Shown here piece by piece: positions 46,673 through 58,287 of a DNA stretch of 64,000 nt; the stretch's first letter is position 1, and each line of letters begins with the position of its first letter. Source of the stretch: Clavelina lepadiformis (taxonomy: Eukaryota > Chordata > Ascidiacea > Aplousobranchia > Clavelinidae); the NCBI RefSeq assembly GCF_947623445.1, contig NC_135245.1, positions 2,115,501 to 2,179,500 of the forward strand, given 5' to 3'. The notes beneath the pieces were generated by a model that had not been told where the DNA came from, made no database searches, and worked only from the letters and a program-made list of their open reading frames with translations. The translations under genes and the position numbers were made by a program.

Positions 46673-49600
46673 CTCGCCGAAAAGGTGACGTCATCCACTC
46701 TGGACACTTCATGGTGTCCTCGGTTGCGGACGATCAAGATGAAAATGAAGAGATCGATCACAACCGTGATTCTCCTGTACACCATGAGCAGTCTATCATG
46801 ATAAAGCATGGGTATGACTTTTCAAACGTGCCGAAAGAAACAAAGGTAATATGAATTCATGCAATGTATATTACAGGGGTGGGCAAACTTGTTCAATGAA
46901 AGAGTCACTTGCGGAAAAATATAAAGACCAGCGAGCCGCAAAATCAGTAATGATTGTCAATTTGATTATTATATTATTAGTAGTCTTTTTGGGATATTAC
47001 TTTTTAGCTAGTAGACCCATAAAAAACCTGTCGGCGAGGCGCACTTTGACAACCTTTGCCATAGAGTATAGAATCTATACCTGAAAACAATGTCGGATTC
47101 TATGTCTAGTGTTATGTCATAAACGAAATGCTGGCCTAAATAAAGAAAAAATAGACAGAAATGTTCATAAACGGTACTCTTGGAAGCCTTTACAATTTTT
47201 TGGGAATTTTACGATTCGACTAGAAGAGCCACAAAAAACATGCCGGAGAGCCGCGTGCGGCTCGCGAGCCGCAGTTTGCCCACCCCTGGTATATTATATG
47301 TTCTACTTATCAATCATGATATATTATGTTTCAGCTTCTTTTATGATTGATAATTATTTATAATACAGTAAAATTTGGTTGATACATCCACACTTAGGGG
47401 AACCAACCTCTTACCGTTACTACATCCAAATTGCTTGGTGTATTAGTGTTGTATATATACAGAGTTTTTCTATTCATTTTCTGTTATAAAAATCCTGATT
47501 TATACATCCACATTCCCCACGCAAGCAGATTATCCTTAACAGTGTTCAAATAATGATTTAAGATGAACAAAAATCTAATCAAACAAGATGTTTGGTAAAT
47601 GGCTATTTACTATGAAGAAACTAGCCAATTATGATCAAATATCTTTCAAGCAGACTGTTTTAGAATATCGTTCAGTTTTTCTTACTGCAGTCGAAGTGTC
47701 TAACCTGGTTCATGCTGCATTGTAAGTGTAAATGCAATATATATATAACAAAGGTGCATTTTTACCCCTTGAGCCTTAGGGTGTTGTTTAGTGCAGTTTT
47801 AAGAAAACCAGTTATTACAACCATCGCTTATTATGTACATCCAAAACTGGCTGGTTCCAAAGTTCTGCTCTATTTCATGCACTCAACGATCATAAAATTT
47901 TAGGATTTAGTGGCTTACATAAAAATATCTTTAACTTTATTTAACTGCTTTATGAAACTTTATGCTTTATCTACATATATAAATTTTTTCCTGCATCACT
48001 ACCCTAATATTTACCCTAATAATACAGTATACTCAGTGGGTGGGTATTACCCACCAATATTTCATCCAGAGTCGTTTTATGTTAAATCACAAAAAGATTA
48101 ATATTTTAACTGAATTTCTCAGATTTTACAGAAGCTATGTTTAAAGAAAGTATATACAGTTTTTTATGTTTTCCTTAAACAACCATCATGGCATTGAATT
48201 TGTTAATTAGTTTCTAGTAAATTAATAACTTTGTCCTCATCAAACAAACTCGCGCACATCACCTTCATTTTTAATGGCTGTTGATCTGCCAATGTCGTAT
48301 TTATCATACGTTGTTGTTCAGGATACCTACCAGTTCGGGCCATCCAACCAAATTACGATTGATGGATCACTTTCACGACTTTTCAAATGCATGTCCTTGG
48401 CTTATCATGGGTACACCATTTTTATTCTTGTGTTTTTATTTTAATCTAGTAATGATATGCCTGAACTTTGTAAGATCTTTAAATGGTGTTATATAAAAAC
48501 AATGGTTTGGATTTCATTGTGAATTTACATTCGTCTATCTAATGTATCACCACTGTAAAAGTACTTGTTTGCATTTAGCGGTAAAGTCGTGTCACCGAAA
48601 TGGAAAAACTTCAAAGGGCTGAAACTTACTGTTAAAGACAAGATTAGGCTTAACAATGCAATTTGGAGGACTTGGCACATTCAATGTGAGAGAGTAACTT
48701 AATGTGTATGCAAATATGCTGAATCTGCAGTGAATACTGAGATATTTAGTTAATTTGTTAACCTTTGCTTGCACTTCATTAATTGTTTAACCTAGTTGTT
48801 CCAGTTTCAAAGCTTTCTCTTTAAGCATGAAATCTGTTACAGGGATGTAAGACCCATAGGCTGTATATGAGCTTGTCTAGATTTCTGTCAACAATACCAC
48901 GTCGTTACAAAGCAGCTAAACAAGTCAGCAATCGCAATGCTGTTTTACCTTCCTAAGTTAATCTGTATACTTCATGTAGATGTCATGAGAAAGAGAAAGG
49001 AACAGTCCCTCATCCAGTTTGCTACCCCCCTTGACAATGATCACCATTCCCACGCACGACCAGAGGTTAGCAGTTGTTAGCCGATCATGTCTAGGCCATG
49101 TTTTCAACAATGAATTTTTATGGGTTCAAATTTGTCTATCGTAGCCAAAGTTTTATTTTATTATACAAAAGATAGCATTTCCAGCTTGTCTTACTAAACG
49201 TTCATAACCATTTTACATGTTTTTCCCGTGAAGATTCATGTGCTCGGTTGTTCTTGTTGACTTAGCCTAACCACGCATTACACGTACACGCATGCCACAT
49301 AGCGGAAATTGTTTAGAGTATTGAAAGTATGCATAATTGCATATATATCTTTGCAAAGCATGTAAATACTCAAACCTGCAGCGAAATCATATCTCAGTAT
49401 GGCGATGTACTGTATATATCATATTTCGAAGCTGTTGTATTGTTTTGGAGCAAAGTGTCAAATTAACCTCAACTTAGCTGCAATAAAAGCCATCTATTAA
49501 CTTTCAAAAGTCGAGAGATTTTCTCTTTATAATATACCGGTCATTATAATTTTCTATATTTTTCAGGCTGTTGTGATGGAGGGCAAGTATTGGAAAAGAA

Positions 49601-52600
49601 GGATCGAAACCGTCGTGGCCGAATACAAGAAATGGAGAGCATTCTTCATGAACAAAGTGAGTTTTTCTTTGCTGCACGTGTCATGTAGTAGAACAGTCAC
49701 CTCCTATCATATAAAAATTTGGACTATTGTCAATCCAATTGCTTATATGCTGCTTGTTACCGTTCCTTCTTTGGTGTAAAACTTACTGTACATGTATGAG
49801 AATCAGTGCCAAGACTTTATGTTTAAGTACCATTGTAACTGGTCTTAATTGGATCTTTAAGTGCACTGGAGGATGTGTTTATTAGCCGTTAAAGTCAGCC
49901 TGACTTGTTTCTTTTTCTAGTTACATTGGTCCGGCTATCCTCGGCTGACAGTGAGTATTACTTGCATTGAAATTGTGGCATGGTATCTTTTGCACTGACA
50001 TAGAACTCCATACATATTTAATCGTATGACTGGGTATGGTTTGTCCAAGATGGAAACTTTGAACTATTTTCTTTTTTGATGTACTGTATTTCTTCAAGTA
50101 TAAATCGCACAGAAGCAACCAAAAAATCAATGTTTGCCACACTAAGAAACCTTATTGAAGATAAGGCCAAAATCTTTCTTTCGCTGCAATTAGGCCACGC
50201 ACTCTGTCAAAAATAATATAAATTACAGAAAGCTTGCCAATCAAAATAGATATGAGCTGTGGCTTACGTTTGGAGAAATTGTCATAGCCTGGTCTCATAA
50301 TAAAACCTTTCACTTCCTTGATAGTGGGCTACAAACAGTGGGCAGCAGTCACCCTCAAAACAGCCTGAATATGAAAAGAAAGGAATGGACGACCAAACAT
50401 TCACGGACTTTACTGACACCCTGTTCAACAGCTTGTCTCAGCAGGCGTTCCAGTTTCCCAATCCAAGGGAAATAGGTAAGTATTACAAACTTTGATTTAA
50501 TTTCCTTATCTGATTGATATATCGTTATTCTATTAATACCCATTGACTGTATTGTAGAGTCTGATGGTAGGTAAGTGTGCACCGGTAGTTAAAACTGATT
50601 GATTTTTCATAAATTGCTTGCCTAACAAAAAGCTATCTGGGTTAAACTCTCAGCTTTGTGATGTTTTTATTTTCAGCTTGAAAAAAATGGTTGCAACGTG
50701 ACAGTTGCACGGGACCCATTGTCTGCTACCACATTGCTGTTTTTCATAGACTTTTCTAAAGCATTTTTGCTTACCTACCAACAAACTTTACAAACACCCA
50801 CAAAAAAGTGTTTTAAAGCGAGTTACGTTTTACGTAGCTACGGTGCTTCCTGCACTATTTTAGTAAAATGTAACGACTGGTTATTAAATTTTCACCAGCA
50901 ATGCACGCGACTAACTCAGACCTGATGCAGTCTGGCTTGCTCCAGCTTCAACCGGTCATGGATGATTACATGGAGTTCGACCCTCTGCAGGGTAAGTTTT
51001 TCATTTTATTTTCTGAAATAAATTTGTAAACAACCAGCTTAACTTACCATTCAACCTTAACAAAATAGGAAGATCCTGAACTTTACTACATTATTGCATT
51101 TAAATACCAGGCTTTAAAGTTTAAAAGACGTGCAAATTGTAGCACTTTGTGTATCCAGTAGCTTCTGCCATGTAGTTATTTTGAAGATTCTCTTTTACAA
51201 ACAGAACTTCTCAATCCAACCAAGAAAGCATACCCCGGTCTGCCAGGAAATGGACAGCAAACATTTAGCCAGACAAACAATGATATTTTCACTCCCAATG
51301 ACTTTGCTTTCACCATGGAGCACAATTCGTTATCACAAGCAAACAACATTGCCACCACCCAAAAGGTGCCCATTCTTATACTCCGATATTCATTAATGCC
51401 GATAATTAAATTATACAGCATTATACGTTGGTAGTTGCATAAGTTATTTACATTTTCGTTAATGCTTTTTATGTTAATATCTGAATCAATTCCTGTTTTT
51501 GAAGACGAGTACAACAGAGTTTTCTTTCTTTGGCATAGGCAATGGATTTCATCAACAGTTATCCAGACGTTTCAACACAAGCTGAATATTCCAGGCTGAC
51601 GGAGCCAGTAACTTCTGCAGACCCAATTTTTTCAGCAGTGAACTTAACCACTGTTCCTTACACCTATTCTACACAGAGTAAGAGTTGTGTTGTAGTACGC
51701 ATCATTATTCATTTAAAAATATCAGCCAAATCGTGCGAAATACTAACTGAACTATTATATTTAGCCCTGCAGCCACAGACCCAAACAATTAATCAAATGC
51801 AACTTGAATCCACTGATATGGCTGCTATTAACCCCCCTTATAATATTCAGCAAAAACCATTTGTGCCTGAGCAGATGCCGAAACATTTGGTAGGTTACTT
51901 GTTATGTCAGTTGAGTCAATCGGCTTTGTATATGTTTTTATAAACGAATATTGTATATGTTTTGGAAATAGAAATACCGCGACAAATTTAATTTTTTTAC
52001 TTGAATTAAAATCTCTGTTTTGTTGTCTTGTTTTCAGCAAGAAAATGACATGGCGAACGTGCTTTATCTGCCAGATGCCAACAAAGTGAACGTGCAAGTT
52101 CAAAGAAACCCCACTCACTTAGCGGCCTACCCCCATTCTAAACTGAGCCGAAACAGTAACTCCGATCGAATAATTTACACCAAGCCACAGGTTCGCGCAA
52201 CTCGGGCAGAATGACTCGTCCAATAAACACCATAAATAATTGTAATCACTCCGTTCTTGGTTGGTGGCTGATTCTAACGGTTTTTCCAGGTGTCAGTTCC
52301 AGTGGAATTCCTACCTAACAATCACGGTCAGGTGGTCGTTCAGGCCGATAACAATAGGCTGTTACAGATCGCCTCCTTGCAGACGAACGCATACGACATG
52401 AACGGTGATGATATTAGCCTACTTTCCTCTTTTCTTAAATTATTTAATTATTGACCGTACGTTTCCAGGAAAACGAGCTTAGATTAACACTCAGTAGAAT
52501 GCGCGATTAATGTGAACGATAGCACTTGAACCATAGCCTAATGCACAAGGCTATAGAACTTAAGGTTTAAATCAAACTTGCTATGTACTGAGTGTTTTTC

Positions 52601-55600
52601 GAGACATCACTGTTTTTGCCTCATGCACTGTGTGCATGACCTTTTACAGTGGGGGGGTCAAACGAATATTTCTTTTAAAAACCCATTTTACGGTTATTAA
52701 ACTCGTCATATGAACTATTGAACGAGCATTTTACCTACAGCTACCGCCATAGTAAGAGGGGATGGGCGCACTGCGGTTGAAATGGCTCAAAATCCGCAAG
52801 ATTCGCAACAAGTTTTTGCGAAGAACGCAAATATGACGCCGACCACGTCCAACGTCATATTGCTCAGACAACTGTTAACAAACAGTGAGTTGTTAGAGAG
52901 GTATGGTTAATGGTATTGACACTGCTCTTCGACGGCAAACGTCAACATAAGTAATGCTCTTGATGTTGGAGCAACGTTGTAAGCTTGTCCAAGTGCCCTC
53001 ATACGTGACTAATTTTTTGCCGAAGGTGTACTTCGATGTAACGGCTCAAGCGCTTGTTTTTTGTTCGTAAATCAAGTTTTTGTCTAGCATGTTTTTTCAA
53101 AAGTAAGTTTTAAACATTGTTCTGGACCATTTCGTAAGTGCTGCATTTGCTACACGTCAAATTTAAACTCGGGAAACTGCATTGTTGTTGTGCAGAAACA
53201 CCAGCCGGCAAGCCTACGACTGTTACAGCACGATCGCACGCGAAACCCGTGGATGCAGTCCGACAGAGCAATGTTATTCGTTTGAAATCTGGTCAGGTAA
53301 GGCCGCTGTACATATGCACTTCGCCTCGGTTATCCTGCCAGTATATGGAGCTTCCTAAAAGTTAACTTTCACAAATATACACTAATAACTACCACTGTGA
53401 AATGTACACTGCACACGGCTTAAGTGAAATACAAAACACATCACTTAATAATTAGTTGTTTACCCAATATTAGTTGTATGTAATATCTTCCTTAAACAGA
53501 AAGTCAGACGCAGATTTTAGACACCATATTTATTGCATATACAGCCTCTTCAAGTGAGCGTCCTGGACACCCAGACTCAAGTAGCTGCTCAAGTCACCCA
53601 CCAGAAGTCGCATAGTAGCGTGCACGCCAGCCCCACCCAACATACCCCGCCCATCATGCCGGACGTCGTCACCGAGAAGCTTGCAGAAGAAGCCCGGCTT
53701 GCCTCTGTCCCTCCTTGGCCGTTAGTCCCCAACTCTAGTAACGATAAAAACACCCAGTCGGCAAGTTTCAAGCCCGTGGTGGACAATATGGAGATGGATC
53801 ACGGTAGGCTTGTTGAAATGTCACAGCGTGTTACAAGGTCACTTACTCCATTTGGATTACGTGAAAGTTTTTAGTTGTGCGTTTTGGTGTACATCGCGTC
53901 CTTAAATACCTCTCTCTGCTATAGATTCGGCGTCTCTGGCTCAACCCGCTACACCTGAGAGCAGCGATGCAGCTCAGCTGGTAATGAAGCGCGCTAAAAT
54001 CATTTGACTAGCGACAGAGCTCACACATTTTCCATGATTATCTCTCTCCCTGTTAAACTCGGCTAATATTTACACAGGGAACGCGCTAAAAACGGTTTTA
54101 AATGATCGTGGAACAAGCGCTTACTATCGCTCCACGTTTTATCGTGGCCATTTGTCAACCGCTTTCAACATTGCGGCCATAAACTAAAATTTTCTATGCG
54201 TATACTGTAAAAAAAACAGTCATGATAGACGCATTTTGCAACTCGTGGTTTGTCTACAGTGTCTAGTATCTATTATATCGTCATCACAATAAACGGCTCA
54301 ATGACGTGTTTTTTATTGCTCCGGGCACAGGAAATGCTGCAGAGGTCTGGTTCATTTTCTGCAGAACAGAAGCGAAGATTCAACATCAAGATGGGGTTTT
54401 CCCGGCTTCAAAAGTTACTTCCGGGCGGAAATTCACAGACCACTGCAAAAGTAAAATAGCAATTGTTTTCTACTACGCTAAAGACATCGTATGGGTCGAT
54501 TCTCATTAAACTTTAGAATAAAAAGAAGTATTAAATTTGTTTAATTTACCATTACCATTGGTTTTTGCTATGAAACAGTTCTTAATTCATAAACTAATTC
54601 TTTTGTGTGGCCGAAACGTCGTCTGAAACGTCGTGTTTTCTTTTAAAGTTGAGCAAAGCGACTTTGATGAACAAAGCGGCCCAGCACATCAAATTACTTC
54701 AGACTGAGAGGACGAAAGTGGCAGAAGAGCTCCAAAGTTTGAAACAGGATTTAAAAAACCTCAATCTAGCCATCAGGTGGGTCTCACGCAAAATCATTGC
54801 AACATCAGTCACCAAAACCGTTATAAACTATTTCAAATTTAATGATAACTTTTTTTCATAAACTTGTTGCGACCACCTTCTAATTAATTCAAGCAATGAC
54901 TGATTATATTCATGAGTTTACGCCCTTATTTTGCACCAATCACTGAGCAGAACGTTTTAGTTACATCTACGCTGTAATTAGGTTTTCAGCAGAGAGCATC
55001 AAGCCCGTGTTTATTGCTCTAAAGTTTAGAACAATAAATTTAGAAGTTTAGTTTAGATTTGGTAATATCATCAAACGCGAACCGCTATAATTACAGGCTG
55101 CGAGTAGCGAACTGGACTCGTCAATATTCGTATTGTATCGTATTATTTATTTATCGCCATTGACTGTTGGGAGCGAAAAGTTCGTTGCTAGTCTCGTTGT
55201 AGAGTTGTCAAACCCATCCCGGATAGCAGCAAAAGATTACAATTTCCTCATTATTCCGATATTTAAGGTAATTTTCAAAGCTTGGTTCAGGTTGGTCATC
55301 GACATCGAATATAAGTGAAGAAATCACCATAGTTGCCTGGTTAGGGTTTAAATACGCGATTTACTTTATACCGGCCTAGCTATTGAGATAGACAACCTGG
55401 TAAATTTCACAACACCGTGCCTGTGCGCTTCATGTGATCAACACACGCGTCATATGCTCGCCTTCATTTCGTCTCTTGAGGCCTAAAATTGCCAATCCAA
55501 CGATAAGATTGCGTCATACAGCATGACGTCACCAACCAATGGTATCCTGTTATCCAGCACATGCCTGTATCACGTGAAGCGAACACTATTCCTGTGGTTT

Positions 55601-57103
55601 ATCAAAATTATCACACAGGGTCAAAGCTTTGGTAAATAAGTTTTAGTCCTGGTGTTCCAAAGTACAGTAATTAATCACACAACTTGAGTCATTCTGGTGA
55701 TTTTGGCACAGTCACCTTTCAAAACGCCCTCATTTTATTCATATGTTATTTCTTCCAAATCGTTCTATGCCTTGTCAGCAATAAATATATTTAATGGTTT
55801 GTGACCCAACTTAGGTAGTAATGACGTCGTATTGGCTTAGTAGAAATGGACCTTATGTAAGTAAACAGTTTACAAGTAGAAATCACTTTTTGACTGACTA
55901 ACTTTGTTTCCATCACCTTAAGCAAATGTCTATTATTTATGTCATTTCAGTAATTGCCAGCAGCAATTACCCGCCACTGGTGCCCCGATTGCCCGACCCC
56001 GGATAGAAGAAGGGAAGTCTAATTTCAAGAACTGGATCCGACAGAGAACGAAGCAAGACTGGAAATTTAATTTATTCGGAGTCGTCATCCAGCCCTGGTT
56101 TGATTCCTATCAACGCACGGTGTCAGTGGCAAGCTCACAGGAACTTTGCCAAACTGTCTTCGATTGGTTGGATCAGCGCTGCTCACTGAGCGAACTAAGA
56201 CCCAGTGAGTAGATAATATAAACCCTACGCTCGTCGCTCCCTACGTCACTCGTCACGGTTTGGTGCATATGATCACGCGGTGCCACTGACTGAGTTCGTT
56301 TCGGCTAAAACCGGTCGAAAAGCGCATGTTGATGTGATTGTTGAAGGAGTACGCCCTGCTTATAAATAAAGAGTTGTGGTTTAACAATATTACAAGAACA
56401 ACTGGGCGCGGTAATAACGCACAAGGTCGTACTTCCCTGGCACCCGAGATGATTTTCTCGTTCTGAACAGAAAAAGCTCGTCTAACAAGGCCGAGATATT
56501 TCACTAACGCTTATGTGTTCAGGCGTGGTCCGGTCTCTCCAAGTTATCTGCACCACAACCCCTATTCTACTCAATCCATCCCAAGTACGTCATCATATCG
56601 AAGAAAGCGTCAGGAAAGAAGAGAACGAGTTGTCGTCATCGAGGTGAGCTGAGCTTCCTATTGTGATATCATAGCAGTGGTCATTTTCGTCAAACTTGAT
56701 TGATGTCATAGTACTTGCCGCCTTTTCTTAAATCCACCCGAATAACCGCCTCGACTATTCTCTTGTCGTGACGCGATCTTATACGTCACGTGATTTATTG
56801 CGCAAGGTATAAGCTGACGTCAGTGGCGCGAAGTGTGTTGGTTTGTGTAAACATAGCTTACTCCCTTCTTCAACAGAGAGTCGTCACAAACGTGGCTATT
56901 GACCTATTTTCTAACTCCCCTTGGTAAATTAGCTTCACTTAGATCGGACGTTGTATGTGACGCCTTAGTAACGGTTTTGTAACAACCGTATTTGCCTATC
57001 TAACCGCAAAATCAATTTATTCTATAAAATAATTTTTTCGAATCATTTTCAGCAATGTAACTAGTTTGTGTCTTCTGTTTCTAGGCACAACAGCGCGTCT
57101 TAG
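46673..57103 (+). CDS. Mondo / MLX-interacting bHLH-zip transcription factor (MLXIP/MLXIPL orthologue)
   Basis: Glucose-sensing transcription factor that pairs with Mlx and binds carbohydrate-response E-boxes. Exons: 46673-46845, 48322-48410, 48579-48685, 48980-49065, 49567-49656, 49921-49950, 50346-50475, 50899-50991, 51205-51365, 51539-51677, 51765-51889, 52038-52190, 52290-52404, 52741-52884, 53196-53296, 53545-53803, 53925-53980, 54331-54450, 54649-54776, 55951-56204, 56523-56643, 57085-57103. All phases fit; 884 residues from the Met at 46711. N-terminal Mondo conserved regions: IHSGHFMVSS, YDFSNV, SLSRLFKCMSLAYHG, SPKWKNFKGLKL, RLNNAIWRTWHIQ, VVMEGKYWKRRIETVVAEYK, then FTDTLFNSLSQQ. Middle Gln/Pro/Ser-rich transactivation region. 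bHLH in exons 18-19 (SAEQKRRFNIKMGFSRLQKL, then ATLMNKAAQHIKLLQTER) with leucine zipper, followed by the dimerisation/cytoplasmic domain (NWKFNLFGVVIQPWFDSYQR, WLDQRCSLSELRP). Exon 6 (10 codons) and the final 7-residue exon are very small. Confidence 0.93.
46874..47288. mobile_element. hAT-type MITE in intron 1 of Mondo
   Basis: 415-bp element with ends caggggtgggcaaac / gtttgcccacccctg and an exact 8-bp duplication gtatatta (46866-46873, 47289-47296). It begins only 28 bases after the exon's splice donor. Internal GAGCCGC repeats. The open frames over it are incidental. Confidence 0.85.
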
Positions 57104-58220
57104 CAGTCACGACCCAATCGTCGTTCGTACACTGTCTCTTTTTGAAGAAGCGCCAACTTATGACTCCTTTGATTCATATAAAAGCGCGCATACTTTTGTA
57201 TTATTTTTCTATTGTGCACATTTTCCAACTCGTCACCGCCTCGTCATTTTTAATCTTTTTCTGGAGAAAAAGCGGTCCTTGATCAAGTCAGGAGCATGCG
57301 GAGTCATCTTTTTGGAACCACATCTTCGTCGACATCTGGCCCCACGAGTAGATATACAATTATACATGCTCTTCTTTCAATACCGAGTTTCCTGCGCGGG
57401 TAATTCCACTTGCTCCCGAAACAACAGATCCCTAGCTAATGGAGGACTTCCTGTCTTTTTTTCTTTTGTAACTCAGGCCTCAGCGTTCAGTCCTTGTGCA
57501 GTGGGCTTTGTGTTTTGAACTTTTTGGGGAGATCACTTTAGAAAGACACCACTTTCCATTGGAGCACAGCCCATGCAGTCTGGTCCTGGTTCCATTCTTC
57601 TCGTTAGCTTATAAGCCGGGATTTTAATTCCTCGTTTTATTACGCAATCAGTGTTCTAATTACATTATTTCTGGTCAGAAAACTAGAGGTTGATTGCGGA
57701 AGAATCATCGGTATTTTCCCTGCTTGGAGCTTTTTGACATCACTTTGTACCGCTCGTTCTGTGCCATATATTGTGCGCTTGATGGATGAGACTTAGCGGT
57801 TTTAATAAAAGGATGTCGTTGTAGCGTTTTCTTTTCCAGTACAACTTCAACAGGACCGGATGGTCAATCGATACAACTCTTACACAGTTTTGTTCGTGTG
57901 AAAGCTCTTTCCACATGACCGTTAGAAATGCACCGGTGCTCTCCAGCGGTTGAATATTTGTGCTATTAGTGTGCTCAGAGCGATTCAAAACAACACCGAA
58001 GTTTAAACATTTGATACTGTAAGCGAGTTTTTTAATTTTCCCGACACTCAGTCTTTCCACGGACTGCGAACCCTCGTTGATAACATGAGTTCTTGTGATT
58101 TGTTTCTACCAAGGAGCTTCTCAAATAGCACAAGAGCAAAGATTTTATTTCAGCTCGACTCGTCTCAAATATCAAAAAAAAATACTGAGCCAAAGTTCAG
58201 CTCAAAACAAAATTTCTTTC
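57104..58220. other. Convergent 3' regions of Mondo and troponin I
   Basis: Mondo 3' untranslated sequence. AATAAA on the plus strand at 57804-57809 and again at 58231-58236 are candidate Mondo poly(A) signals. The open frames 57066-57518 (+) and 58060-57740 (-) have no family resemblance and overlap the untranslated region. Confidence 0.45.
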
Positions 58221-58226
58221 TTTATT
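58221..58226 (-). terminator. Candidate poly(A) signal of troponin I
   Basis: AATAAA on the minus strand about 62 bases after the troponin I stop codon at 58288-58290. Confidence 0.55.
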
Positions 58227-58287
58227 AGCAAATAAACTTTTAAAATTGTTGTTCAGTTTATCTCAAACAATCGTGTCAGACCGCAAT

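Noticed and set aside
57066-57518. 150-codon plus-strand frame
   Set aside because: It begins inside the Mondo last intron and runs through its 3' untranslated region; no relatives recognised, no splice structure.
57740-58060. 106-codon minus-strand frame
   Set aside because: Lies in the shared 3' region of two convergent genes; no motif or splice context.
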